Position numbers and translations under genes: made by a program | The notes under the pieces: model-generated | Database searches by the model: none | What the model saw: only the letters and a program-made list of their open reading frames with translations | Told to the model about the DNA's origin: nothing | Part shown: positions 8,043 through 16,271 of the stretch, piece after piece | Layout of the letters: every line of letters starts with the position of its first letter | How positions within the stretch are numbered: the first letter of the stretch is position 1 | Assembly (NCBI GenBank): GCA_040754815.1 | Contig: JBFMBX010000006.1 | Location: 62,001-126,000, forward strand | Source: Bellilinea sp040754815 | GTDB lineage: Bacteria > Chloroflexota > Anaerolineae > Anaerolineales > Anaerolineaceae | Length of the DNA stretch: 64,000 bases | Reading direction: 5' to 3'

Positions 8043-8662
8043 CGGTAGAGCAGGGCCGGGCGTCCTTCGCCAGTGCGCCGGTGGGGGGTGGCTTCGATGA
8101 TGCCGGCTTCCAGAATGCGGCGGCGAAAGTTGCGTTTATCCAGCTTTTCACCCAGAATCAGTTCGTAGGTGTGCTGTAATTCGCTGAGGGTGAAAAATTC
8201 CGGCAGCAATTCGAACCCCACTGCCGTGTATTCCAGTTTATAGCGCAGGCGGCGCAGGGCATAGGCCAGAATCTCGGCGTGATCCATAGCCAGCGGCGGT
8301 AGTTCTTCCACCGCGTACCAGCGGCTGCCGTTCTTTTGTTCGGCGGCGGTTTTCAAACTATCGGCAGGTATCAGGGCAAAGTAAACAATCGAAATCAGGC
8401 GGCGCGCGGGGTGGCGGCCGGGGTCGCCGTAGGTGTACAGTTGTTCCAGATACACTTCTCCCATGCCGGTGAGCTGTTCGATTTGTTTTGCGGCGGCTTT
8501 TTCAAGGGTGCAATCGAGGATGGGAGCAGCGGGGAGCATCCACTTTCCCAAAAAGGGGAATTCCGTTGCGGGAATCAACAGAACTTTCAGGCGGTTTTCC
8601 TGCAGGGTAAAAACCACCACGCGGATTTCGAGGTGAGGCGGGGAAACATCCGTTTCACTCAA
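7991..8662 (-). CDS. NrtR-like transcriptional regulator: degenerate Nudix domain plus winged helix
   Basis: A 223-residue protein with an N-terminal Nudix-like domain (LEIRVVVFTLQENRLKVLLI, FLGKWMLPAAPILDCTLEKAAAKQIEQ) and a C-terminal winged-helix-like region (FTLSELQHTYELILGEKLDKRNFRRRI). The Nudix box normally reads GX5EX7REUXEEXGU; here the catalytic REXXEE is replaced by KQIEQL, so hydrolysis is unlikely. This is the pattern of NrtR-type regulators, which sense ADP-ribose or other nucleotide-linked ligands. The start appears to be TTG at 8662 with GGGAAGG upstream. The target genes are not evident from the neighbours. The 3' end overlaps the convergent methyltransferase gene by 52 bp. 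Confidence 0.8.
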   Translation of the reverse strand: MSETDVSPPHLEIRVVVFTLQENRLKVLLIPATEFPFLGKWMLPAAPILDCTLEKAAAKQIEQLTGMGEVYLEQLYTYGDPGRHPARRLISIVYFALIPADSLKTAAEQKNGSRWYAVEELPPLAMDHAEILAYALRRLRYKLEYTAVGFELLPEFFTLSELQHTYELILGEKLDKRNFRRRILEAGIIEATPHRRTGEGRPALLYRYRPDAVAEVKARRLFP

Positions 8663-8778
8663 GTTGAGGCCTTCCCGGAAACAAGGCTATTGAAGTTCAA
8701 ATCAATTATAGCGTAGAATATTAACAGCCAATCCCGATTCGTAATTGCTTGTTGCCATGGAGGAGAAAGGAGCCCCTG

Positions 8779-9729
8779 ATGAACAGAAAAGTTACCATTG
8801 GCTCAGCCTTGTTGATGCTGGTGCTGCTGATGCTGGCCTGCAACCTGCCCGGCCGGGAGGCAGTGCCAACCCCCTCTGAACCCACCCCCAACCTTACCAT
8901 GACGGCCCTGTTCGAACTGGTGCAAACCCAGATCAGCATCCCCTCGCCGATGCCAACAGCGACCTCTGCGCCGGTCATCAGCACGAACACGCCGCCGCCT
9001 ACTTTACCCCCGCTGCCGACCAGCACCGCCGTTCAGCCGACCCGGCCGCCGGCTTCTCCAACGGTGACCAGCACCACCGCGCTGCGTTCGGCGGGGAGTT
9101 ATACCGCCCCCTTCCTGAGCGAGGCGCCAAAACTGGATGGCGTGTGGGATGAATGGAAAACCACTGCCTATCCCATCAAACCGGTGGTCTTTGGCAAAGA
9201 AAATCACACCGGCAAAGAGGATTTGGAGGCATCCTTCCGCATCGGCTGGGATAATAATTACCTCTATCTGGCGGTTAAGGTGATTGACGACCAGTACGCT
9301 CAGAACGCCAGCGGCATTGACCTGTATAAAGGCGATACGGTAGAACTGCTGCTGGATGTGGACCTGCTGGGCGATCTCAACTCGCGTGAGTTAACCGGCG
9401 ATGATTACCAGCTGGTCATATCCCCCGGCAAAGGCTCGATCAGCGGTGATAAGGAAGCCTATCTGTATTACCCCACCGGCAAGGCCGGCACGAAAAGCGA
9501 GGTGAAAATTGCCTCGGAAGGCGGCTCCGGGCTCTACCGCGTCGAGGCGGCCATACCGTGGAGTTTGTTCGGCATCACCCCGGCCGATGGCCAGCGTTAC
9601 GGCTTTGCCGTTTCGGTTTCGGATAACGACCGGGAAAGCGAAAATATCCAGCAAAGCATGGTTTCGATGGCCCCGGCTCGGCGGCTGGCCGACCCGACCA
9701 CCTGGGCGGTGCTGGTGTTGAGGAGGTGA
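8779..9729 (+). CDS. Lipoprotein with a TP-rich linker and a CBM9-like sugar-binding domain
   Basis: A 316-residue predicted lipoprotein. The signal sequence ends in a lipobox (LLMLAC), followed by a Thr/Pro-rich linker of about 70 residues. The rest resembles the carbohydrate family 9 binding domain: it opens with APKLDGVWDEWKTTAYPI, then FRIGWDNNYLYLAVKVIDD, then DTVELLLDVD and VEAAIPWSLFGI. This fold usually binds sugars at the cell surface. The ATG at 8779 is preceded by GGAGAAAGG. The gene ends 8 bp before the convergent thioredoxin gene. The ligand is unknown. Confidence 0.82.
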   Translation: MNRKVTIGSALLMLVLLMLACNLPGREAVPTPSEPTPNLTMTALFELVQTQISIPSPMPTATSAPVISTNTPPPTLPPLPTSTAVQPTRPPASPTVTSTTALRSAGSYTAPFLSEAPKLDGVWDEWKTTAYPIKPVVFGKENHTGKEDLEASFRIGWDNNYLYLAVKVIDDQYAQNASGIDLYKGDTVELLLDVDLLGDLNSRELTGDDYQLVISPGKGSISGDKEAYLYYPTGKAGTKSEVKIASEGGSGLYRVEAAIPWSLFGITPADGQRYGFAVSVSDNDRESENIQQSMVSMAPARRLADPTTWAVLVLRR

Positions 9730-9736
9730 AATTCCC

Positions 9737-10567
9737 TTAGAACAGGATGCTGGCCAGTTCGCGGCGGTAACTGCGGGTTTGCGGGTTCTCATCACCCAGC
9801 ACTTCCAGCAGGCTGAGGATGGTCAGCCGCACCGTTTCGTTGCGCCGGTCCTGACGCAGCAAATCTAACAGCCCGTCCAGCGCCAGCGGAATGCGTCCGC
9901 GGGCGGCCAGCCGGATGGCATTCCAGTAGGCTGCGCTCTGTTCATCCGGCTCTTCACCCGGCTGGTGATGGCGCAGTTCTTCCATCGCCTTTGCCAGCGG
10001 CAGCAGGGTTTGGGCGGTGCTGAATTCCCGGCTGGGCGGGAAGGCGGTGAGGATGTTGTGCGCTTCGCGGGCTTTACCCTGCGCCAGCAGGGCGCGTGCC
10101 AGTCCCAGCAGGGCAGCCGGGCTGCCGGGCATTTGCTCCAGCACCTCACGCAAGATGGGTTCCGCCTCACTCCACTGCTCCTGATTCAACAGGCTGAGAG
10201 CGTGTTCCAGCGCCAGACCGGCCGGGCTGGGCGGCTGGATGCGGCTGAGAAATTCGCGCAGACGGGATTCAGGCTGCACACCGGTAAATTCACCGACAAT
10301 TTGACCACCACTAAAAGCCTTAACAGAAGGGATGCTGCGCACCCCAAAACGAATCGCCAGATTCGGGTTTTCATCCACATTCACCCGTGCCAGACGGATC
10401 GCGCCGCCGGTTTCTTTGATTAGTTTCTCCAACATGGGTGCCAGCACTTTGCAGGGCTGGCACCACGCCGCCCAAAAGTCCACCACCACCGGCGTGTTTT
10501 GGGAATATTCGATCACCTCATATTCGAAATCGGCTTCGGTTACATCAATGATATTATCGGGCGTCAT
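9737..10567 (-). CDS. Thioredoxin-domain protein with TPR-like C-terminus (YbbN/CnoX family)
   Basis: A 276-residue protein. Residues 1-110 form a thioredoxin fold with the active site WCQPC (normally WCGPC) and the cis-proline segment RSIPSVKAF. The C-terminal half is helical and tetratricopeptide-like (ALSLLNQEQWSEAEPILREV, AALLGLARALLAQGKA). This matches the YbbN/CnoX family of chaperone-linked thioredoxins that protect proteins from oxidation and pass them to chaperones. The ATG at 10567 has the ribosome site GGAGGAGTAAC. It lacks a signal peptide and should be cytoplasmic. Confidence 0.9.
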   Translation of the reverse strand: MTPDNIIDVTEADFEYEVIEYSQNTPVVVDFWAAWCQPCKVLAPMLEKLIKETGGAIRLARVNVDENPNLAIRFGVRSIPSVKAFSGGQIVGEFTGVQPESRLREFLSRIQPPSPAGLALEHALSLLNQEQWSEAEPILREVLEQMPGSPAALLGLARALLAQGKAREAHNILTAFPPSREFSTAQTLLPLAKAMEELRHHQPGEEPDEQSAAYWNAIRLAARGRIPLALDGLLDLLRQDRRNETVRLTILSLLEVLGDENPQTRSYRRELASILF

Positions 10568-10678
10568 GTTACTCCTCCATCCAAAATGCCGGTAAACTCT
10601 GCCAGCGCTTTCATTTTACCCGTTTCATGTTAAAGTTTTATCGGAAAATTGGAGCAGTCTGTAAACATTTTTTCAGAA

Positions 10679-11107
10679 TCATTCCCCTTCATCATCCTCG
10701 CCGGTGATGATGCCGGGCTGGTCAATGCGCACCACATCGCCGTGAAAATTGATGACAATACGAAAGCCCATCATTCCCATGTAGGCGCGCCCCTCTTCGG
10801 GAATGCCGGTTTTGAGCAGTTGTTCGAATTGCTGGTCAATGTTGCGGAACTGTTTTTCGATAATGGCTTTGGAAAAAATGTCATCCTGACCGAGCATTTT
10901 GGCGGTCTGTTCGGTGAGCAAATCCTCGTGTCCGCTGATCTGTTCTTTGAGGAAGTTCAACACCTGCCGGTCGACGTACTCGGCGGGGATATGGCGGCGG
11001 AAACCGGCATCGTTGACCACATACATCGGCTCAGAACCGACCATGGCGGTTTCTACGACCTGATCATTTTCGTCAACAACCAGCCCTGCAAAAAGCGGTT
11101 GCGGCAT
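10679..11107 (-). CDS. Conserved hypothetical protein, 142 residues
   Basis: A small acidic soluble protein with no motif I recognise. It starts MPQPLFAGLVVDENDQVVET and ends with an acidic tail (GEDDEGE). The middle is helical and charged (EQTAKMLGQDDIFSKAIIEKQF). The ATG at 11107 has a strong ribosome site (GGAGGTAACGCCT), which decides the start over an ATG at 11143. It lies 112 bp downstream of nothing obvious on its strand and is likely co-transcribed after the L,D-transpeptidase gene at 11159-12241, 51 bp upstream. Function unknown. Confidence 0.75.
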   Translation of the reverse strand: MPQPLFAGLVVDENDQVVETAMVGSEPMYVVNDAGFRRHIPAEYVDRQVLNFLKEQISGHEDLLTEQTAKMLGQDDIFSKAIIEKQFRNIDQQFEQLLKTGIPEEGRAYMGMMGFRIVINFHGDVVRIDQPGIITGEDDEGE

Positions 11108-11158
11108 AGGCGTTACCTCCGGTGCAGGCTGCTTTGAAAGCAAAACGGAATAATCATC

Positions 11159-12241
11159 TCAAGCCATTGGCTCATCAATTATTTTAACCATTGTACCGGT
11201 TTTTTCGATGAGAGTCACGGTTTGCAGTGGTACCGGCGGATTGGTCCAGCGGTAGATCCACTGCGAATCGGGGATGGAAAGGTTGATGCAGCCGTGGCTG
11301 CGCGGTCTGCCAAAATTGTTGTGCCAGTATGTGCCGTGAAAGGAAATGCCGTTATCCATCAGGTAGCACACCCACGGTACGCCCGGCAGGTCGTAACTGT
11401 TGGGGGCGGCACGGTCGCCGGCGGCCATGTGACGGGAGGGGCGTTTGCGGTTGGTGATATAAACGCCCGGCGGTGTGCGATAATCGCCGTCAATGAAGCG
11501 GGCGCCGGTGGAAGTGCGCGCCATGAACACGGCCTGACCGCCCTCATAAGCGATGACGATTTGTTCGGGCAGGCGGATTTCGATGGTCTTTTCGGCGGGG
11601 GGAACTTCCGGTGAAATGGGGCGGACATCCTCCTCGCTGAGCAGGCGCAGGTGGGTGGCATCGGCGTAGAAATAAATTTTCCATTTGTCATCGCGGATGC
11701 GGTACCAGATCTTTCCGTTTTTATCCTGCTGAATTTGGTCCGCCCAGTAGGTGGTGCCGTAATACAGGCGGTAAGAGAACCAGTCCGGGCGGCGCAAGTC
11801 CCAAAGCGTATCGGTAAAGGGCACGCTGACTTCGGCCAGTGCGCCGCCTTCCGGCAGGCTGGCGGCGGGGGTCTGTTTTTGCAAATCTACCGGTTGAATA
11901 TCGCCGGAATGGACATACGCTTCATCCGCAACGCGGTACCAGATGCGGTTGTGGCCCGAATCTTCAGCGCCGATGGTAACTTCGGTAATGGAAAGAACGA
12001 GGTCGCGCCAGTAGGTTTTTTTAAGTTCACCGTTGAAAGAGGGACGGTCGTACCCGTCAATTTTGGCGGTGCAAACCCGGCCCAGCCGCGGCAGTGAAAC
12101 CTCTCTCTCCGGCAGGGTGGCCGCCAGCAGGCGGTCGAGCCGCAGCGGCAGGGTGAAGAAGGCCAGCGCGCCGATGCCGGAAAGTTTGAGAAATTCACGG
12201 CGGGAAATCTGCCGAAGATGCGGTGGGAAGAGGGAAAACAT
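11159..12241 (-). CDS. L,D-transpeptidase (YkuD) with Tat signal and SH3-like region
   Basis: A 360-residue cell-wall enzyme. The N-terminus has a Tat-type signal (SRREFLKLSGIGALAFF). The middle region looks like SH3-type modules (WYRVADEAYVHSGDIQPVD and IWYRIRDDKWKIYFYADATH). The C-terminal YkuD domain contains HGTYWHNNFGRPRSHGCINL, the catalytic His and Cys motif. YkuD enzymes make 3-3 peptidoglycan cross-links or attach proteins. It is the last of three adjacent cell-wall genes on the minus strand, 12 bp after the second L,D-transpeptidase. Confidence 0.9.
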   Translation of the reverse strand: MFSLFPPHLRQISRREFLKLSGIGALAFFTLPLRLDRLLAATLPEREVSLPRLGRVCTAKIDGYDRPSFNGELKKTYWRDLVLSITEVTIGAEDSGHNRIWYRVADEAYVHSGDIQPVDLQKQTPAASLPEGGALAEVSVPFTDTLWDLRRPDWFSYRLYYGTTYWADQIQQDKNGKIWYRIRDDKWKIYFYADATHLRLLSEEDVRPISPEVPPAEKTIEIRLPEQIVIAYEGGQAVFMARTSTGARFIDGDYRTPPGVYITNRKRPSRHMAAGDRAAPNSYDLPGVPWVCYLMDNGISFHGTYWHNNFGRPRSHGCINLSIPDSQWIYRWTNPPVPLQTVTLIEKTGTMVKIIDEPMA

Positions 12242-12253
12242 CGAACAGACCAG

Positions 12254-13390
12254 TCAATAGTGGATGTTGACCAGTGTGCCAACCGAGGCAAAGTCGAACA
12301 ACCAGGCCGCATCCTCGGTGCGCAGGTTGATGCAGCCGTGGCTCATCGGCGTGCCGAAATTGTTGTGCCAGTAGGTGCCGTGCAGGCCGTATCCTTTGTA
12401 GAAATACATTGTATACGGTACATCGGGCAGGTAATAACCCGGCCCTGCCATATCGGTATACCGGTACTTGACATAAATGCGGTACTGCCCCGTAACGGTG
12501 GGCGTTTGCCATGTGCCGGTAGAGACCAGAAAACTGTTGACCAGTTCCCTGCCGATGTAGGCATAAACCATCTGTTCGGTCAGGTTGACATCAATCCACG
12601 GTTCGTCCTCGGCAACCTGAACCTCCATCCCGCCGCTGATGATGAGCGGCGTTGGGGTGGGCAGCGGTGTTTCGGTGGGTGTGGAGGTGGGTGTCTCGGT
12701 GGGGGTTGAGGTGGGGGTGGCGGTTGGCGTGCTGGTGGCAGTGGCGGTGGGGTTGAAAGTGGGGGTAAAGGTGGGGGTAAGGGACGGCTTGAACAGGGCG
12801 CCAATCGGCCGCGCAACCGAGGGACTTTCGGCAAGCGCGGTTTGCAGGTCGGGCAGAATCAGCCACAACAGGGCCGAGAGCGAAACCACCATCAGCACCG
12901 TCAGCAGGGTGACCCAGACGACTGCGGGGGTGCGGCGCAGCGCGGCAGGGGCAGGTTTGGAAAGAGAAGGGGCAACCGCCAGCGATTGAGCCGGGGCAGC
13001 AATACGCACCGGTTGGGTGTTTTCAGCGGGGACGGCCTGAATCTGACGGATGCGCAGCGGTAAGGTCTTGCCGCTGGAAATGTCGCCGGGGGTGGGGGCG
13101 GTGGAGGGCACTGCCGTGGTTGGCTGATGCCGCAAGCGTTGCACCGCCCAGTGCATGGCTTTGCGCGCCTGCCGGCTGGCGGGGTTGATTTGCAAGGCCC
13201 GCTTGATGTACTGGATGCTGGCCTGCGGTTCGGAGAGTGCCGCCAGAATCAGCCATGCTTCTTCTAAATCGGGTTGTAAACGGGCTGCTTCACCGGCCAG
13301 CTGGCGCGCCGTTCTGCGTTCTCCCTGCCGGAGCGCCCGGCGGGCCTGCGCCAGAAGTTGCCGCGCATCTGACCGGTAGGCTTCGTTCAT
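12254..13390 (-). CDS. L,D-transpeptidase (YkuD) with TPR-like cytoplasmic part, TM segment and TP-rich linker
   Basis: A 378-residue single-pass membrane protein. Residues 1-70 look like a short tetratricopeptide region (DARQLLAQARRALRQGERR, IQYIKRALQINPASRQARKA). A transmembrane segment follows (WVTLLTVLMVVSLSALLWLIL), then a Thr/Pro repeat linker (TPTSTPTETP-type) and a C-terminal YkuD domain with SHGCINLR. The cytoplasmic TPR may dock partner proteins; that is inference. The start overlaps the stop of the amidase by 4 bp (ATGA), so translation is probably coupled. The repetitive linker DNA gives strong low-complexity signal on both strands. Confidence 0.9.
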   Translation of the reverse strand: MNEAYRSDARQLLAQARRALRQGERRTARQLAGEAARLQPDLEEAWLILAALSEPQASIQYIKRALQINPASRQARKAMHWAVQRLRHQPTTAVPSTAPTPGDISSGKTLPLRIRQIQAVPAENTQPVRIAAPAQSLAVAPSLSKPAPAALRRTPAVVWVTLLTVLMVVSLSALLWLILPDLQTALAESPSVARPIGALFKPSLTPTFTPTFNPTATATSTPTATPTSTPTETPTSTPTETPLPTPTPLIISGGMEVQVAEDEPWIDVNLTEQMVYAYIGRELVNSFLVSTGTWQTPTVTGQYRIYVKYRYTDMAGPGYYLPDVPYTMYFYKGYGLHGTYWHNNFGTPMSHGCINLRTEDAAWLFDFASVGTLVNIHY

Positions 13391-14166
13391 TGGCCGGTTT
13401 CCATCATAGGGATTGGCTCGTTACGCACGTAACACAGGATGCCGTTGGTGATGCCGCGCGCAATCAGGTCGGGTTGTTCGGTGAGGATGCGCCGGTCGAG
13501 GTTGAGAAACCCGGTTTCGATGATGGCGGCGGTGGTGTCGGTGTGAATTTCGCGGAAGGTGTGGTAATAAATCATGTCGTTGGTGGTGGAATTGGCATGG
13601 AACTTCATGTTGGTAATTTTGCCGTAGCGGTCAATCAGGCAGCTGCTCAGCCGTTGTGCCTTTTCGGGAAAGGCACTGGAAGCCGCCGCCGCAACTTTAT
13701 AACCGGTGGCCTCATCGTTGATGTAATCGCAGGAATCGTTATGGATGGAAACCAGCGCAAGAGCCTGATAGCCTTCCAATCGTTCGTCGAATTCTTCCAG
13801 CAGGTCCACTTCAAACCCTTCCTCCCGCAATTGCTGCTGAACGCGGTTGGCGATTTCTAAATTTACTTCCATTTCGGTCAGTCCATCGGGGCAGACTGCG
13901 CCGGAATCGTTCCCCCAGTGGCCGGCAACGATGCCGATGCGCGGGCGGGGCATTGCCGTGGGGGTGGGGTAGGTGAAGGTGGGGTTGCTCTGAATGGCCT
14001 GAAACATGCGGTCGAGCATCTGGTTGGAGAAAAGATTGGCAGGTGTCCACAGGGTGAAGAGTGTGGCAATCACCAGAGCAACGGTGAGTATCGTCCATAG
14101 CGCGCTGAAAGCGGGTGGGTTTTTGGCGTTATTTTCAGAAGAGGGTGTGGGTTCGCTGGTCATCAT
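13387..14166 (-). CDS. N-acetylmuramoyl-L-alanine amidase (Amidase_3) with N-terminal membrane anchor
   Basis: A 259-residue protein with one N-terminal transmembrane segment (LWTILTVALVIATLFTLW) and an Amidase_3 domain that cleaves the bond between muramic acid and the stem peptide. Visible zinc-site elements are GHWG near the domain start, an early Glu (EMEVNLEIA), SIHND and IIETGFLNL with the catalytic Glu. The first gene of the cell-wall block; the following gene overlaps by 4 bp. It has no clear ribosome site and sits only about 12 nt from a -10 box, so the mRNA may be nearly leaderless. Start could be the first or second ATG (14166 or 14163). Confidence 0.88.
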   Translation of the reverse strand: MMTSEPTPSSENNAKNPPAFSALWTILTVALVIATLFTLWTPANLFSNQMLDRMFQAIQSNPTFTYPTPTAMPRPRIGIVAGHWGNDSGAVCPDGLTEMEVNLEIANRVQQQLREEGFEVDLLEEFDERLEGYQALALVSIHNDSCDYINDEATGYKVAAAASSAFPEKAQRLSSCLIDRYGKITNMKFHANSTTNDMIYYHTFREIHTDTTAAIIETGFLNLDRRILTEQPDLIARGITNGILCYVRNEPIPMMETGQ

Positions 14167-14178
14167 TGCTTGTGCTTC

Positions 14179-14208
14179 ATCTTACCTTAATTGGAGTGGT
14201 TTTAGCAA
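14179..14208 (-). promoter_or_regulatory. Promoter of the amidase/L,D-transpeptidase operon
   Basis: On the minus strand TTGCTA (14203-14208) and TAAGAT (14179-14184) are 18 bp apart. The start codon follows the -10 box after 12 nt, leaving a leader of only about 5 nt. Confidence 0.5.
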
Positions 14209-14272
14209 ATTTATTCGGCTGTTTCTTTAAGTATTGTACATCAAGTGGAACATTTTTTCGTTCGACAAGGGC

Positions 14273-14301
14273 TTGACGTTCTCAATTTCGGCAAGTATAA
14301 A
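14273..14301 (+). promoter_or_regulatory. Promoter of the flavin reductase-AMMECR1 genes
   Basis: TTGACG (14273-14278) and TATAAA (14296-14301) are 17 bp apart. The leader contains a hairpin, GACTGG (14311-14316) pairing with CCAGTC (14330-14335), ahead of the GGAGG ribosome site. The leader is far too short for an FMN riboswitch. Confidence 0.65.
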
Positions 14302-14358
14302 GGGTATGCAGACTGGTGCAAGTTCGCTGCCAGTCGGCTAGATTGTTTGGAGGAAAAC

Positions 14359-14910
14359 ATGGACCTGGTATCAGGAGAAGCACTGCGCAATGCAATGCGC
14401 CACTGGACGACCGGCGTTGCGGTTTTGACCAGCCGTATTCCCGACATGCAGCACGGCATGACGGTTAATTCTTTCACTTCCATTTCGCTCGATCCACCAC
14501 TGGTGTGTGTAACACTGGCCAACACCACCCGCACCCGAAATTTAGTGGAACAATCGGGGATTTTTGGAGTTACAATACTGGCAGAGGATCAGGTTGAAAT
14601 TGCCAATCGTTTTGCGGGGTGGATTCCGGAGAATGAAGATCGAATGGCGGGTATCGAAACGTATACCCTTGTCAGCGGATCGCCCCTGTTGACCGGCGGT
14701 CTGGTCGGTTTGGATTGTAAAGTGGTTCACCGCTACCCGATGAAAGATTCGACCCTGTATATTGGCGAGGTGGTTGCCATTCAACATCAGCGAACAGAGC
14801 AGCCGCTGGTGTATCATAATCGTGTGTACCACAGGTTATGCGATGGCGGAGAACGAGTTAACCGAGCACGAAAAACAATTTCTATTGAAGATCGCACGCG
14901 AGGCGATTGA
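14359..14910 (+). CDS. Flavin reductase-like (FMN-binding split barrel) protein
   Basis: A 183-residue protein of the flavin reductase-like domain family. Typical features are the start ALRNAMRHWTTGVAVLTSR, the FMN-binding region MTVNSFTSISLDPPLVCVTL and the segment GLDCKVVHRYPMKDSTLYIGEV. Such proteins bind FMN and reduce flavins with NAD(P)H or act as flavin reductases for two-component oxygenases. The start at 14359 follows GGAGG; upstream in-frame codons fall inside the promoter. The 3' end overlaps the AMMECR1 gene by 68 bp in another frame, which is unusually long and suggests coupling. A native substrate cannot be assigned. Confidence 0.85.
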   Translation: MDLVSGEALRNAMRHWTTGVAVLTSRIPDMQHGMTVNSFTSISLDPPLVCVTLANTTRTRNLVEQSGIFGVTILAEDQVEIANRFAGWIPENEDRMAGIETYTLVSGSPLLTGGLVGLDCKVVHRYPMKDSTLYIGEVVAIQHQRTEQPLVYHNRVYHRLCDGGERVNRARKTISIEDRTRGD

Positions 14911-15415
14911 AGATGCCGTCAACGGCCGCCCGCTGCGGCCGCTGGATTGGGAAGCCATACCTCCCCGCTTGCGGGAAGAAGGCGCAACTTTTGTGACCCT
15001 GACGCTTGACGGCAAACTGCGCGGCTGCATTGGCACGCTGGAAGCTCACCAGCCATTAATCGAAGATGTGCGTGAACATGCCGTTGCGGCAGCGCTGGCG
15101 GATTACCGCTTTCCGCCTGTGCGTCCTGAGGAGGTGGCCCGTTTAAAGATCGAGATTTCTCGATTGACCACCCCTCAACCGCTGGAATATGAGTCGCCGC
15201 TGTACTTGATTAAAAAACTGCGCCCCGGGATTGATGGAGTGGTGCTGATGGATGAAGGGCGGCGGGCAACTTTTTTGCCGCAGGTCTGGCATTCGCTGCC
15301 GGATGCGGAGGACTTTCTGGATCACCTGTGCCTGAAAATGGGTGCCCCCCGCAAATTATGGCGGCTCAAGAAATTGACGGTGCTGACCTATCAGGTGGAG
15401 GAATTCCACGAATAA
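14843..15415 (+). CDS. AMMECR1 domain protein
   Basis: A 190-residue protein matching the AMMECR1 family: FVTLTLDGKLRGCIGTLEAHQPL is the most conserved segment (LRGCIG), followed by FPPVRPEEVARLKIEISRL. AMMECR1 proteins often occur with MEMO and radical SAM genes in the AmmeMemoRadiSam arrangement; here only the flavin reductase-like gene is adjacent. The biochemical role is not settled. The start MAENELTE at 14843 is chosen because the homology begins shortly after; the longer frame from 14762 is a shadow of the previous gene. The ribosome site is weak. Confidence 0.88.
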   Translation: MAENELTEHEKQFLLKIAREAIEDAVNGRPLRPLDWEAIPPRLREEGATFVTLTLDGKLRGCIGTLEAHQPLIEDVREHAVAAALADYRFPPVRPEEVARLKIEISRLTTPQPLEYESPLYLIKKLRPGIDGVVLMDEGRRATFLPQVWHSLPDAEDFLDHLCLKMGAPRKLWRLKKLTVLTYQVEEFHE

Positions 15416-15452
15416 AAAAAAGCGGTGCTGGCTTTTTCCGCGCAGCACCGCT
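15413..15452 (-). terminator. Intrinsic terminator of the DUF4013 gene
   Basis: AGCGGTGCTG (15421-15430) and CAGCACCGCT (15443-15452) form a perfect 10-bp stem. Read on the minus strand it is followed by eight T, so it ends transcripts of the gene at 15483-16148. It may also slow plus-strand transcripts from AMMECR1. Confidence 0.85.
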
Positions 15453-15482
15453 TTGCTGTGGGTGGTGAATCGCAAGCGGATT

Positions 15483-16148
15483 TCAGGCGCTGATGCTCAC
15501 CGCTCGATTTTGAGCGGCAGCATTATAGGCCTGCCCGTAGAGATGCCCCATCACGGCGACGGTGTAGGTGTAAGTGAGGATGACACCCACTACACAAAGA
15601 ATGGTGCCCAGCGGCGCAATCAGCCCGCCAACGAACGACCCCAGCAGTACCATCAGGTAAGCGCCGATATTGGCGCGCACCAGCCCGAAAACCTCGCCCA
15701 GTGCAAAACCAGCGCTCAGGCTGCCTTTGGCCACATAGTTGCCGTAAGCGGCCGGCAGGACAATGGCCAGCGCGATGCCGTAAAGGACGGCAAAGAGGCC
15801 GAAGCACAGCGAAAGGATGGCTATTAAGGTTGCTACGGCGTCCGAACTGGACTGAGCAGCGGCCACCGAGTCAAAAATGGCAAATATCAGGGCAAACAGG
15901 GTAATCGGCAGCGAGTAAACGAAGCCAATCACAAAAGCGGAAAAACCGCGCCCCAGATCACCGCCGAAATCCACCTCGGGGAGCGGTTCGGGGTGGCGGT
16001 CAATGACCCGTTTGGCAATGTTCAACGACCAGCCGATCAGCACCAGTTGACCGAGAACGGGGATCAGCGAGATGAGTGACACAATACCCACTTTTTTGAG
16101 CCAGTCCCTGTCCTGAAACACATACGAAAAAGCCAGACCGAAATCCAT
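15483..16148 (-). CDS. DUF4013 membrane protein
   Basis: A 221-residue polytopic membrane protein. The N-terminus (MDFGLAFSYVFQDRDWLKKVGI) followed by LISLIPVLGQLVLIGWSLNIAKRVI is typical of DUF4013, a family with no known biochemical role. About five hydrophobic segments are visible, including FVIGFVYSLPITLFALIFAIF and ALAIVLPAAYGNYVA. The ATG at 16148 follows AAGGAGAAAATA. It ends at a strong terminator and is probably monocistronic or last after the upstream gene at 16272. Confidence 0.82.
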   Translation of the reverse strand: MDFGLAFSYVFQDRDWLKKVGIVSLISLIPVLGQLVLIGWSLNIAKRVIDRHPEPLPEVDFGGDLGRGFSAFVIGFVYSLPITLFALIFAIFDSVAAAQSSSDAVATLIAILSLCFGLFAVLYGIALAIVLPAAYGNYVAKGSLSAGFALGEVFGLVRANIGAYLMVLLGSFVGGLIAPLGTILCVVGVILTYTYTVAVMGHLYGQAYNAAAQNRAVSISA

Positions 16149-16271
16149 TATTTTCTCCTTTTTTACTTTTCTATGAATGCAGGGAATTGAATTGATCCGA
16201 TGAGTTTAACTATACTCCACTTTTAAGAGGGTGCAATCTTCATGCCTTATCCATTTTGTGTGATTTTTCGT

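Noticed and set aside
12640..12790. GGTGGGGGT-type tandem DNA repeats, considered as CRISPR or a tandem repeat locus
   Set aside because: They are the coding sequence of a Thr/Pro linker, with short irregular units and no spacers.
14296..14358. FMN riboswitch in the flavin reductase leader
   Set aside because: The leader is about 50 nt with one simple hairpin, too short for the multi-helix FMN aptamer.
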